NCBI GenBank assembly: GCA_937858235.1 | Contig: CALLZZ010000525.1 | Coordinates: forward strand, 1-11,196 | Length of the DNA stretch: 11,196 nucleotides | Direction: 5' to 3' | DNA from: an uncultured Clostridia bacterium | Lineage (GTDB): Bacteria > Bacillota > Clostridia > Oscillospirales > Oscillospiraceae | Shown: positions 1 to 6,906 of the stretch, in pieces | Layout: the number at the start of each line of letters is the position of its first letter | Numbering within the stretch: position 1 is the stretch's first letter | Notes under the pieces: model-generated | Databases searched by the model: none | Told to the model about the DNA's origin: nothing | Seen by the model: only the letters and a program-made list of their open reading frames with translations | Position numbers and translations under genes: made by a program

Positions 1-1
1 A

Positions 2-571
2 CTGGTCAATGCCATCATTGGAAACATAGATAAGATTATTCTGGCCGGTGTTCAGTTGTTTGTTGCCTTGATTGCAAACCTGCCAAGGATAATCGTAGAG
101 GTTGTTAAGGCAGTTCCACAGATCATCTCGGGACTGGTCAGAGCCTTTACCGGTTATATCGGTCAAATGGCACAAGTGGGTGGCAATTTGATTAAAGGGT
201 TGTGGAATGGTATTTCTGACGCAGGTGCTTGGCTATGGAATAAAATATCTGGATTTTTCGGTAATGTGGTATCGAAGATTAAAAACTTTTTTGGTATCAA
301 ATCCCCCTCTGCTCTGTTTGCCGGAATTGGCCACAATATGGGCGAAGGCATCGGTGTGGGCTTTGAGGATGCAATGGTAGCAGTTTCAAGGGATATGCAA
401 AATGCAATACCCACAAACTTCGATTTGAATTACAGAGGTTCAGGGCAAGGTGGTGCTACTGGTACAAGTATCACGCAAAATCTTTCTGTGGTGACACCAA
501 AGGCTCTGTCTGAAAAAGAACTGGCAAGGGAATTTAAGAATCTGTCCCGTAAACTGGCACTTGAAATATAA
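2..571 (+). CDS. Phage tail tape measure protein, C-terminal part (5' truncated by window)
   Basis: Frame 2 is open from the first bases of the window to the TAA at 569-571, so this is the last 189 codons of a longer gene; the internal TTG at 56 is not a credible start. Tape measure proteins fill the tail tube and set its length, and often end with hydrophobic segments. Seen here: a hydrophobic stretch at the start (IILAGVQLFVALIANLP, then VVKAVPQIISGLV), a Gly/Trp-rich segment (LIKGLWNGISDAGAWLWNKI), and the motif GIKSPSALFAGIG followed by a MGEGIGVGFE stretch, which is a hallmark of the C-terminus of Firmicutes tape measure proteins. The next gene is Dit, the expected order for a siphovirus tail. 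The family call is confident; the tail type is inferred from the neighbours. Confidence 0.88.
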   Translation: MVNAIIGNIDKIILAGVQLFVALIANLPRIIVEVVKAVPQIISGLVRAFTGYIGQMAQVGGNLIKGLWNGISDAGAWLWNKISGFFGNVVSKIKNFFGIKSPSALFAGIGHNMGEGIGVGFEDAMVAVSRDMQNAIPTNFDLNYRGSGQGGATGTSITQNLSVVTPKALSEKELAREFKNLSRKLALEI

Positions 572-584
572 AGGAGGACGGCCA

Positions 585-1436
585 ATGGAATTAACTTATA
601 TAAATGCAGATGGCAAAAGCATCACGCTTAAACAAAGCCGTCCGTACTTTCTTACCAAGATAGATGGCACTGGCAACATACGTCAGACCGTCAACACTTT
701 CAAGGCACCGGATCAAGACGGTGCTTTTTATATTTCGTCCACACTGGATATGCGAAACATAACAATTGAAGGTACTGTTGTTGCTGATAATCTTGGTGAA
801 GCTTATGAACGAAGGCAGAGGTTTCTTCAAATATTCAGTCCTAAGCTACTGGGGACTCTTCAATACAGGGAACGTAAAATCTCATGTGTTGTAGAGGAGG
901 CAGGATTTAGTGTTTCTACTCGGCAAAGAATACCGAATTTCTTTGTAAGCCTGCTTTGTCCCTCCCCTTTCTTCGAGACATTGGATGAGGTAAGAGAGGA
1001 ACTGGCATCTTGGATACCTTTACTTGAATTTGAACTGGAGATACCAATGAGCGGTATGGAGTTTGGAATGCGCCAGCCAAGTCAAATCATTACGGTGGAA
1101 AACATCGGTGATGTGTCCTGTGGATGTGAAATTGTGTTCCGGGCACTTGGTACTGTTACAAACCCCGAACTGTTAAAGATTGATACTGGTGAATACATTC
1201 GGCTACTCACTACAATGAATGCCGGAGATGAACTTCGTGTTTATACCCATTTTTCGGGTAAGCGTGTAGTCAGCATCAACGGAACGGTGGTAACAAATGC
1301 ATTCTCATTGCTGGACACCGATTCAGTATTCTTTCAACTTTCCGCAGGCCTTAACACACTGCGATACGATGCTTCCGTCAATATGGAACTGTTAGAGGTT
1401 AGTATTTACTTTCGTCCGCAGTTTTTGGGGGTGTAA
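585..1436 (+). CDS. Distal tail protein (Dit), phage tail family protein
   Basis: A 283-residue protein starting at ATG 585, preceded by AAAGGAGG (570-577) at good spacing; the upstream in-frame TTG at 561 would lie ahead of that site and inside the tape measure gene. The N-terminus (MELTYINADGKSITL) and the segment around residues 40-100, with GAFYISSTLDMRNITIEG and ERRQRFLQIFSPK, match the layout of the Sipho_tail/Dit family: an N-terminal beta domain that forms a ring at the tube end, followed by a C-terminal galectin-like beta domain (about residues 165-283, containing TVENIGDVSCGCEI). Length is normal for the family. It lies between the tape measure and the tail-tip hub gene, exactly where Dit is expected, and ends 2 nt before the next ATG. 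Domain identity is by recognition, not by search. Confidence 0.85.
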   Translation: MELTYINADGKSITLKQSRPYFLTKIDGTGNIRQTVNTFKAPDQDGAFYISSTLDMRNITIEGTVVADNLGEAYERRQRFLQIFSPKLLGTLQYRERKISCVVEEAGFSVSTRQRIPNFFVSLLCPSPFFETLDEVREELASWIPLLEFELEIPMSGMEFGMRQPSQIITVENIGDVSCGCEIVFRALGTVTNPELLKIDTGEYIRLLTTMNAGDELRVYTHFSGKRVVSINGTVVTNAFSLLDTDSVFFQLSAGLNTLRYDASVNMELLEVSIYFRPQFLGV

Positions 1437-1438
1437 AG

Positions 1439-3379
1439 ATGGAACTGTTTATCTACAATTCAAATCGGGAGCTTGCAGGTATCGTGGAATCCTTCGAATA
1501 CCTGCGATGGACCAGGAGGTATTCACAGTGTGGCTCATTTGAATTAAAAGCCATAGCAACACAGGAGAATACTGCGCTCTTAAAAGAAGGAAATATCATT
1601 TGGAAGAACGACGATGAGGAAGCCGGGATTATTGAGCATTTGGAATTGTCTCAAACCGAGCAGGAAATCATCACTGCAAGTGGACGATTTGCTACATCAT
1701 TTCTTGCCCGACGTATTTTATGGCAGACAGAAAAGCTATCCGGTGACCTTTCCGCCTGCGCCCTACAGCTGATAAATAATAATCTCATCAGCCCTACTGA
1801 TACGGCGAGGCAAATCACCGGTATATCATTCTTGTCTCCAAACTTAGGTATACCCGTTAGTACACAGATATCTTATCGGAATCTGATGGATGTGGTGACA
1901 GAATTGTGTGAGGCTTCAGAAGTTGGCATCAAGACTGTGTTCACTCCTGCAACAGGAATTTTTACCGTAAAGCTTTATATGGGTTCAGAGTCACAGGCAG
2001 TGTTCTCCAAAGAGTACGAGAACCTAACTGAACAAATTTACACTATAAGTGCCGCTGACTATGCAAACACCGCTCTTGTCGGAGGCGAAGGTGAAGGTGC
2101 AGACCGGACATTTGTAGCCATTGCAAGTGGCTCCGGAGAGGCACGACATGAAATTTTTGTTGATGCAAAGGATCTGCGTGCTGATGATTTCGGAGCAGAT
2201 TACATTGATACACTGATTTTCCGTGGTCAGAGCAAACTGAATGACCAGGCAATTCGTTATACCTTCGACACTTCGGTTAATCCTCACGGAAATCTGACAT
2301 ACAAGACAGACTTCGACCTTGGGCAGACCGTCAAAGTTATATCTAAGGCATGGGGCGTGTCTATGACTACGCGTATCACTGAGGTTGAAGAAACCTATGA
2401 TGCTGACGGTCAGAGCATTAGTGTGATTTTTGGAAAGGCTGAGCTAACAATTGCACAAAGAATTCGCTCGGACATGAGCCAAGTTAAAACAGCAATTTCT
2501 GCCCCGACCGGTATATCCGAAGTGACGGAAGCCCTGGGCATCGTGGAAGAAGCGCTGAGTGATGTGGAGGGAACATTAGGTGAAGTGGAAGGGTCGCTTA
2601 GTACTGTAGAGGAAACCTTAGGGGATTTGATGGTAGTAAATCCTAAAATTAAGGGTGATAATTTTGCAGATACCATCAACAACCTGTTTGGAAAGATCCC
2701 CGCACTTGAAATAAACGTAGGTGCAGGTACTGTATCGGTCGGTCAATATGCTCTGCATAATATGGTGCCCGGAGACGCCTTTTACTTCACTTCGTATAAC
2801 GGTAACAAATTCAGCGACCAGCCAAGTGATGACGGCCATGTCTTTCTGGTAAAGCACAATGGAGACAATACGGGAAATGGCTATCAACGTGCAATGGGTT
2901 TCTTTATATCCCGTAATACCATGACATTTTATGTGATTTCAGTTTTCGTGTTCAATAACCCGGCTGGTCAGGCTAACTGGCTCAACATCAATAATGAATC
3001 AATAACTACGGCAAGGATTGCAAACGGTGCTGTGACTACCGCAAAAATGGCTCAAGAAGCTAATACCTCACTCACCTATTCGCTCGGAAGTGGTGTAACC
3101 ATGGGTTCAAATATGTCATTTGTAAATAAGGGTGTTGTTACAATTGGAATGCAGATCAATGTGGGTGCTTCGGGAGTCGCTTCCGGCGGCACGATTCTAA
3201 CAATGACAAATGCGAACTTTTACCCTTACTCGACGGTACGAGCTGTGGCAACTGCGGTGGGTGGCAGTGGTACCAGTATGCCGATTACAATTAATACAAG
3301 CGGTGTGGTAGCAAACGCGGCTTCTTCCACACTGCCTACAGGTTTTTACCTTATATCTTGCTCTTATGCGAGAGCTTAA
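1439..3379 (+). CDS. Gp37-like tail-tip/hub protein with coiled-coil stalk and distal domain
   Basis: A 646-residue protein starting at ATG 1439, 2 nt after Dit, with a weak GGGGGTG element (1426-1432) as the only binding site, suggesting coupling to Dit translation. Residues 1 to about 350 look like the siphovirus ReqiPepy6 Gp37-like domain (start MELFIYNSNRELAGIVESFE, then WTRRYSQCGSFELKA), a tail-associated hub at the tail tip. Residues 362-396 form five regular heptads of the type V-E-x-x-L-x-x, a probable trimeric stalk. Residues about 400-646 are a beta-rich Gly/Ser/Thr-rich region with a fibre-type segment at about 519-542 (ESITTARIANGAVTTAKMA). No peptidase motif was recognised, so tail-lysin activity is not claimed. 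The extra 250-300 residues beyond the hub domain may contact the host surface; that is inference. Confidence 0.82.
   Translation: MELFIYNSNRELAGIVESFEYLRWTRRYSQCGSFELKAIATQENTALLKEGNIIWKNDDEEAGIIEHLELSQTEQEIITASGRFATSFLARRILWQTEKLSGDLSACALQLINNNLISPTDTARQITGISFLSPNLGIPVSTQISYRNLMDVVTELCEASEVGIKTVFTPATGIFTVKLYMGSESQAVFSKEYENLTEQIYTISAADYANTALVGGEGEGADRTFVAIASGSGEARHEIFVDAKDLRADDFGADYIDTLIFRGQSKLNDQAIRYTFDTSVNPHGNLTYKTDFDLGQTVKVISKAWGVSMTTRITEVEETYDADGQSISVIFGKAELTIAQRIRSDMSQVKTAISAPTGISEVTEALGIVEEALSDVEGTLGEVEGSLSTVEETLGDLMVVNPKIKGDNFADTINNLFGKIPALEINVGAGTVSVGQYALHNMVPGDAFYFTSYNGNKFSDQPSDDGHVFLVKHNGDNTGNGYQRAMGFFISRNTMTFYVISVFVFNNPAGQANWLNINNESITTARIANGAVTTAKMAQEANTSLTYSLGSGVTMGSNMSFVNKGVVTIGMQINVGASGVASGGTILTMTNANFYPYSTVRAVATAVGGSGTSMPITINTSGVVANAASSTLPTGFYLISCSYARA
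2522..2626 (+). repeat. Five 21-nt coding repeats encoding V-E-x-x-L-x-x heptads
   Basis: Codons 362-396 of the Gp37-like gene encode VTEALGI, VEEALSD, VEGTLGE, VEGSLST and VEETLGD in register, followed by another Leu. Val and Leu recur at spacings of 4 and 3, as in a coiled coil, and acidic residues dominate the remainder. The DNA copies are diverged but share GTGGAA-like cores, so the array probably arose by duplication of a 21-nt unit. It marks the junction between hub and distal domain. Confidence 0.75.
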
Positions 3380-3395
3380 AGGGAGGGAAAGCAAT

Positions 3396-3899
3396 ATGGA
3401 GAAAAGCGGATTTTTCAACTCATCCGATGGAGATAGAGTCTATGATGCAACGGACTTCGCCGAATACTTCGGGAGTCTTGTATCTAATGGCGTATTTTAT
3501 GCTACACCAACAAACCTGCAGGTTTCTCCTGCAATTGGATTAGCGGTGAGAGTTGCAGCAGGCAGTGCATGGATTAATGGATATAGGTATGAAAACACGG
3601 ATACTCTGAACATACCACTTACTACGGCAAACGGAAGCAATCCTCGTATTGACCGAATTGTTATTCGGTTAAACCAAATCAACCGAAGCATTAAGATTGC
3701 AGTTGTTGACGGAATCCCGGCTACTACACCTGTGGCACCAGAATTGACAAGAACCAGCGATATTTATGAACTTGGGATTGCAGATGTACTTGTGCCAACG
3801 GCTGCAACGTCGATAGTCACAAATAATATTACTGATACCCGTCTAAATACTGACCTTTGTGGTTTGGTAAATTCGCTGGTTTCGGCGGTGTATGAGTGA
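3396..3899 (+). CDS. Conserved phage structural protein, probably baseplate/tail-tip
   Basis: A 167-residue protein from ATG 3396, with GGGAGG at 3381-3386 nine nt upstream; the ATG at 3366 would lie inside the previous gene and lacks a site. It has no membrane segment or signal peptide. Features seen: an N-terminal MEKSGFFNSSDGDRVYDATD, a central AAGSAWINGYRYENTDTLNI, then a beta-rich part with RIDRIVIRLNQINRSIKIAV and a conserved end ITDTRLNTDLCGLVNSL. I recognise this pattern from small proteins that sit beside tail-tip genes in many clostridial prophages and are annotated only as structural or hypothetical. Its position between the tail-tip hub and the Fn3 protein supports a role in the baseplate or host-adhesion device, perhaps as a connector carrying a receptor-binding protein. 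The exact role is unknown. Confidence 0.7.
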   Translation: MEKSGFFNSSDGDRVYDATDFAEYFGSLVSNGVFYATPTNLQVSPAIGLAVRVAAGSAWINGYRYENTDTLNIPLTTANGSNPRIDRIVIRLNQINRSIKIAVVDGIPATTPVAPELTRTSDIYELGIADVLVPTAATSIVTNNITDTRLNTDLCGLVNSLVSAVYE

Positions 3900-3910
3900 G
3901 GTGAATTCTT

Positions 3911-6382
3911 ATGGCAACTTATCAGGCAACAAATGCTTGTACATGGCGTAACGGGAGCTGGATAGCAGGCGTAACCGATTATGTTCGGCAAGGGGTTTAT
4001 CCTGATGCTAACAATTATGAGAACGTGGGTGCTATGCTGTTTGACCTCGCCAGTATTCGGAGTACCTATGCCAACTTTTATCCTACATCGGCCAGCATTC
4101 ACCTTGTCAGGATAGCTGCTGGTGACTGGGGTTCCGCCAGAACCATGACGTTGTATGCCGGAAATGCATCAGGCATGCCGTCTCCAAGTTCAGGAACGAG
4201 TGTATCCGGGAGCAGACCAACGAAGGTCACTGGTGGATACAATTACACCGTTTCCGCTGGGCAAGGTGCGAAAGATATTGCCATTTCCACCGCACTTATA
4301 GATTCTATCGGTAGCGGTGCCAGCAACTGCCTATTCATGGATGCAGGCTCAAGTACCCTGAATTACATGGGCTTTCGCGCCAGAGACGACTTAAGCCAAA
4401 TTGTACTGACCATAAACTGGGCAAGCAGAACAACCGCTTGCAGCGCACCTACTTCCTGCTCAGTGAATGCGACTCTCTCGGAAGGTAATGTCACACTATC
4501 ATGGAGTGGCGCATCCGGCGGCATAAATAATACAATTTCATCCTACGAAATACAGTACAGTGATTCAGCCGATAACATCAACTGGGGAGCATGGTCAGCA
4601 CTGACTACGGTAACCACTACTGCCACAAGCGGAAGCGTGTCGGTTGCTCCTCCTTCAACGCGAGGCCACTACCGCCGGTTTCAGGTGCGAACACGCGGCA
4701 CAGCAGGAGCAAGCTATTATTCCGCTTGGAAAGTATCATCAAACTCTGTTCGCAGAAATACGGTGCCAAGCCCTGCCACCACTGCAGTCGCTTCTCCCTC
4801 AAACTACAGCGATGAGACCATTACGCTGACATGGAGTGGGGCTTCCGGTGGAACCAGTGCTATCAAGGGTTACCAGATTGCAAGTAGAACATCTACTGAT
4901 AACAGCACCTGGAGTTCGTGGAATGTTCTGACCACTCTGATTTTGCCAGCCAGTGGCGGCAGTTACAACCCCAATGTATCAAGAATTCCAGGCACGTATA
5001 CTCAATTTGGCATTTGGACAATAGATAATCTCGATGTTTACTCTTCAGAGAAGATCAGTAACAGCATTTACTGTGATATCACTGCTTGCGTAGCTCCGAC
5101 CGCTTGCTCCGTAAGCGCAACGCTGGCCGAAGGAAATGTTGCCCTCTCATGGAGCGGTGCTTCCGGTGGTGCGGGAAATGCGATTACATCCTATGAGATA
5201 CAGTATAGCGATTCGGCAGATAACAGCACCTGGGGAACATGGACAGCGTTAACTGCAGTGTTCACTTCAGCGACGAGCGGCAGTCTAATAGTCAGCCCGC
5301 CAACTACACGCGGGAATTATCGCCGATTCCGGGTAAGAACACGAGGTGCAGCCGGGGAGAGTTTCTACTCCGACTGGACTGTTTCCAGCAACACTGTTAG
5401 AAGAAATACACTGCCGATACCACCGACAACTTTTACTGCCACTCCTCCTATATATGAGGTCAGAAAGATAACCTTATCATGGAGTGGAACAATACCAGGA
5501 ACCAGTGCTATTAAGCAGTATGTCATACAACAGGCAACATCGACAGACGGAGTAAATTGGTCGGCATATGAAGCACTGACTACTATCGTCTCAAGTGCTG
5601 CTTCTGGTACCATAGAGGTGAATGGCTCACAAATAGCCGGTACGTATACCCGTTATCGAATCAGTGTTACAGATGTGCTTGATGCGGTTTCAACTTTTGT
5701 GGTCAGTAATGCAGTAAAGAAAAACAGTCCGCCTGCCACACCGATAATCAGCTGTCTGATGTCAGGTAAATCTACTTATAACACTACGCCGCGGTTCATG
5801 ATTACAACGGGCATAGAACCGGATGGACAAACACAGATTGTGGAAGTCAAGATTGATTCCGGTCCATGGTATAACAGCGTGGACAATCCCGAGAGATTTT
5901 CTACAAGTGGTTATCTGGGTAACGGTGTTAAGACGGTTTATCAAGCTGAACCTCTTTTAGCAGGAAATCATACGGTTACTTTCCGTTGCCTTGACAGTGA
6001 CATAGAGTCAGCAAGTGCAGAAGTTATTCGTACCTTCACGGTATTAGAAATGCCTTTTGAAATCATCACGGCTAATGTGACTCATGCTAAGGCAACGCAT
6101 ATTCAGACCCTCCGTACTGCTGTAAATAAAGTGCGTAGCTACTACACCCTTTCCCCTGTATCTTGGAAGGAGGAAATCATTGCAGGAAAAACCACTATAA
6201 AAAATTGGCCATCCCATGTTACTGAAATCCGCAAAGCTATTGATTCTGTTATTTTGGTAATAAATGATTTTGATGCTTCCGGGACATTCGACATACCGGC
6301 CTTTACATGGCTACCTATTGGAATGGGGCGGCCGAGGGCAGATGTCATGGAACAAATGCACAACCTTATTTCCATGTTATAA
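3911..6382 (+). CDS. Large phage tail protein with four fibronectin type III-like domains
   Basis: An 823-residue protein starting at ATG 3911 after GAGGTGA (3898-3904). No signal peptide. Domains in order: residues 1 to about 173, a beta-rich N-terminal domain (FDLASIRSTYANFYPTSASI) resembling the DNRLRE-type beta-sandwich of surface proteins; residues 176-607, two copies of a 216-residue unit, each holding two Fn3-like domains (motifs LSWSGASGG, SYEIQYSDSADN, YRRF-VRTRG); residues about 608-712, an Ig-like beta domain; residues about 716-823, a helical tail with three related motifs starting near H730, H769 and D811. Fn3 and Ig modules are common in phage tail proteins and are thought to bind carbohydrate or space out adhesive parts. 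The location suggests a host-surface adhesin or side fibre. The first domain could be something else. Confidence 0.72.
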   Translation: MATYQATNACTWRNGSWIAGVTDYVRQGVYPDANNYENVGAMLFDLASIRSTYANFYPTSASIHLVRIAAGDWGSARTMTLYAGNASGMPSPSSGTSVSGSRPTKVTGGYNYTVSAGQGAKDIAISTALIDSIGSGASNCLFMDAGSSTLNYMGFRARDDLSQIVLTINWASRTTACSAPTSCSVNATLSEGNVTLSWSGASGGINNTISSYEIQYSDSADNINWGAWSALTTVTTTATSGSVSVAPPSTRGHYRRFQVRTRGTAGASYYSAWKVSSNSVRRNTVPSPATTAVASPSNYSDETITLTWSGASGGTSAIKGYQIASRTSTDNSTWSSWNVLTTLILPASGGSYNPNVSRIPGTYTQFGIWTIDNLDVYSSEKISNSIYCDITACVAPTACSVSATLAEGNVALSWSGASGGAGNAITSYEIQYSDSADNSTWGTWTALTAVFTSATSGSLIVSPPTTRGNYRRFRVRTRGAAGESFYSDWTVSSNTVRRNTLPIPPTTFTATPPIYEVRKITLSWSGTIPGTSAIKQYVIQQATSTDGVNWSAYEALTTIVSSAASGTIEVNGSQIAGTYTRYRISVTDVLDAVSTFVVSNAVKKNSPPATPIISCLMSGKSTYNTTPRFMITTGIEPDGQTQIVEVKIDSGPWYNSVDNPERFSTSGYLGNGVKTVYQAEPLLAGNHTVTFRCLDSDIESASAEVIRTFTVLEMPFEIITANVTHAKATHIQTLRTAVNKVRSYYTLSPVSWKEEIIAGKTTIKNWPSHVTEIRKAIDSVILVINDFDASGTFDIPAFTWLPIGMGRPRADVMEQMHNLISML
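4436..5083 (+). repeat. Fn3 pair, copy 1 of a 648-bp duplicated coding unit
   Basis: Codons 176-391 of the Fn3 protein. The first half (176-280) carries the LSWSGASGG and SYEIQYSDSADN motifs, the second half (281-391) starts RRNTVPSPATT. Every landmark lies exactly 216 codons before its counterpart in copy 2. Confidence 0.85.
5084..5731 (+). repeat. Fn3 pair, copy 2 of a 648-bp duplicated coding unit
   Basis: Codons 392-607 of the Fn3 protein. By hand alignment the first Fn3 of this copy (392-496) matches copy 1 at about 73% of residues, and the second Fn3 (497-607, starting RRNTLPIPPTT) at about 45%, with no insertion or deletion anywhere in the unit. Confidence 0.85.
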
Positions 6383-6400
6383 AAGTCAAAAATATAATTC

Positions 6401-6430
6401 AGCGCTCTTGCCATTTGCAGGGGCGCTTTT
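6401..6430 (+). terminator. Intrinsic terminator or attenuator between tail and lysis genes
   Basis: An 11-bp stem (6401-6411 pairing with 6417-6427, including two G-U pairs) closes a 5-nt CATTT loop and is followed by a short T run (6427-6430) that is soon broken by C. An A-rich stretch (6381-6394) lies upstream. It begins 18 nt after the Fn3 stop codon. The short U tract suggests partial termination, so some late transcripts probably read through into the holin gene. Confidence 0.7.
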
Positions 6431-6465
6431 CAATGCACAAATTCAACTTAATGGAGGTGTTTTTA

Positions 6466-6906
6466 ATGAAAGAGATATGGAACTGGATACAGTTAGCCTT
6501 TGCCGCTGTTGGCGGATTTCTCGGATGGTTTCTAGGTGGCTATGACGGTTTTCTCTATGCACTGATTGCTTTTGTTGTTATAGATTATCTGACAGGTGTT
6601 CTATGCGCAATTATTGATAAAAAGCTATCCAGTGAAATCGGTGCTAAAGGTATTTTCAAAAAGGTACTTATCTTTACGATGGTGGGGGTTGCCCATATTC
6701 TTGATACGCAGATACTGGGTAGTGCCGGTGAAAACGGTGGTGTACTTCGAACGGCAGTAATCTTCTTCTACTTAAGTAATGAAGGTGTTTCTATTTTAGA
6801 GAATGCCGGACATATCGGACTGCCCATCCCAGAAAAATTAAAAGAGGTTCTAAAACAGCTACATGGACGTGATGAGGAACCTCCTAAGTCGGGTGATGGA
6901 ATATGA
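6466..6906 (+). CDS. Phage holin, TcdE/phage_holin_4 type
   Basis: A 146-residue membrane protein. Start ATG 6466 is chosen because GGAGG (6453-6457) lies 8 nt upstream; the longer open frame reaches back through the terminator hairpin into the tail gene. Hydrophobic segments: about residues 7-24 (LAFAAVGGFLGWFLGG, Gly-rich), 28-47 (FLYALIAFVVIDYLTGVLCA, with the family's DYLTG motif), 66-78 (VLIFTMVGVAHIL) and 92-102 (LRTAVIFFYLS, followed by NEGVSILENAG). The charged C-terminus (EKLKEVLKQLHGRDEEPPK) is probably cytoplasmic. This is the layout of the toxin-secretion/phage-lysis holin family, which makes membrane lesions that release the endolysin. It opens the lysis cassette two genes before the endolysin. 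Its stop overlaps the next start (ATGA), implying translational coupling. Confidence 0.88.
   Translation: MKEIWNWIQLAFAAVGGFLGWFLGGYDGFLYALIAFVVIDYLTGVLCAIIDKKLSSEIGAKGIFKKVLIFTMVGVAHILDTQILGSAGENGGVLRTAVIFFYLSNEGVSILENAGHIGLPIPEKLKEVLKQLHGRDEEPPKSGDGI

Noticed and set aside
163..414. Reverse-strand open frame opposite the tape measure gene
   Set aside because: It lies wholly within a well-supported coding region on the other strand and shows no family features. The other minus-strand frames in the window (for example 2024-2287, 3764-4102, 7454-7774, 9447-9815) were rejected for the same reason.
1439..3379. Tail endopeptidase or tail-lysin activity in the Gp37-like protein
   Set aside because: No catalytic motif of a NlpC/P60, M23 or lysozyme domain was seen, so only a structural hub role is claimed.
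4591..4829. Short plus-strand frames inside the Fn3 gene
   Set aside because: They are out of frame with a clearly conserved Fn3 repeat and have unnatural, low-complexity composition.
6307..6465. N-terminal extension of the holin back to ATG 6307
   Set aside because: The extension would overlap the tail gene and read through the terminator hairpin; the strong GGAGG at 6453-6457 fits ATG 6466 and leaves a normal holin.
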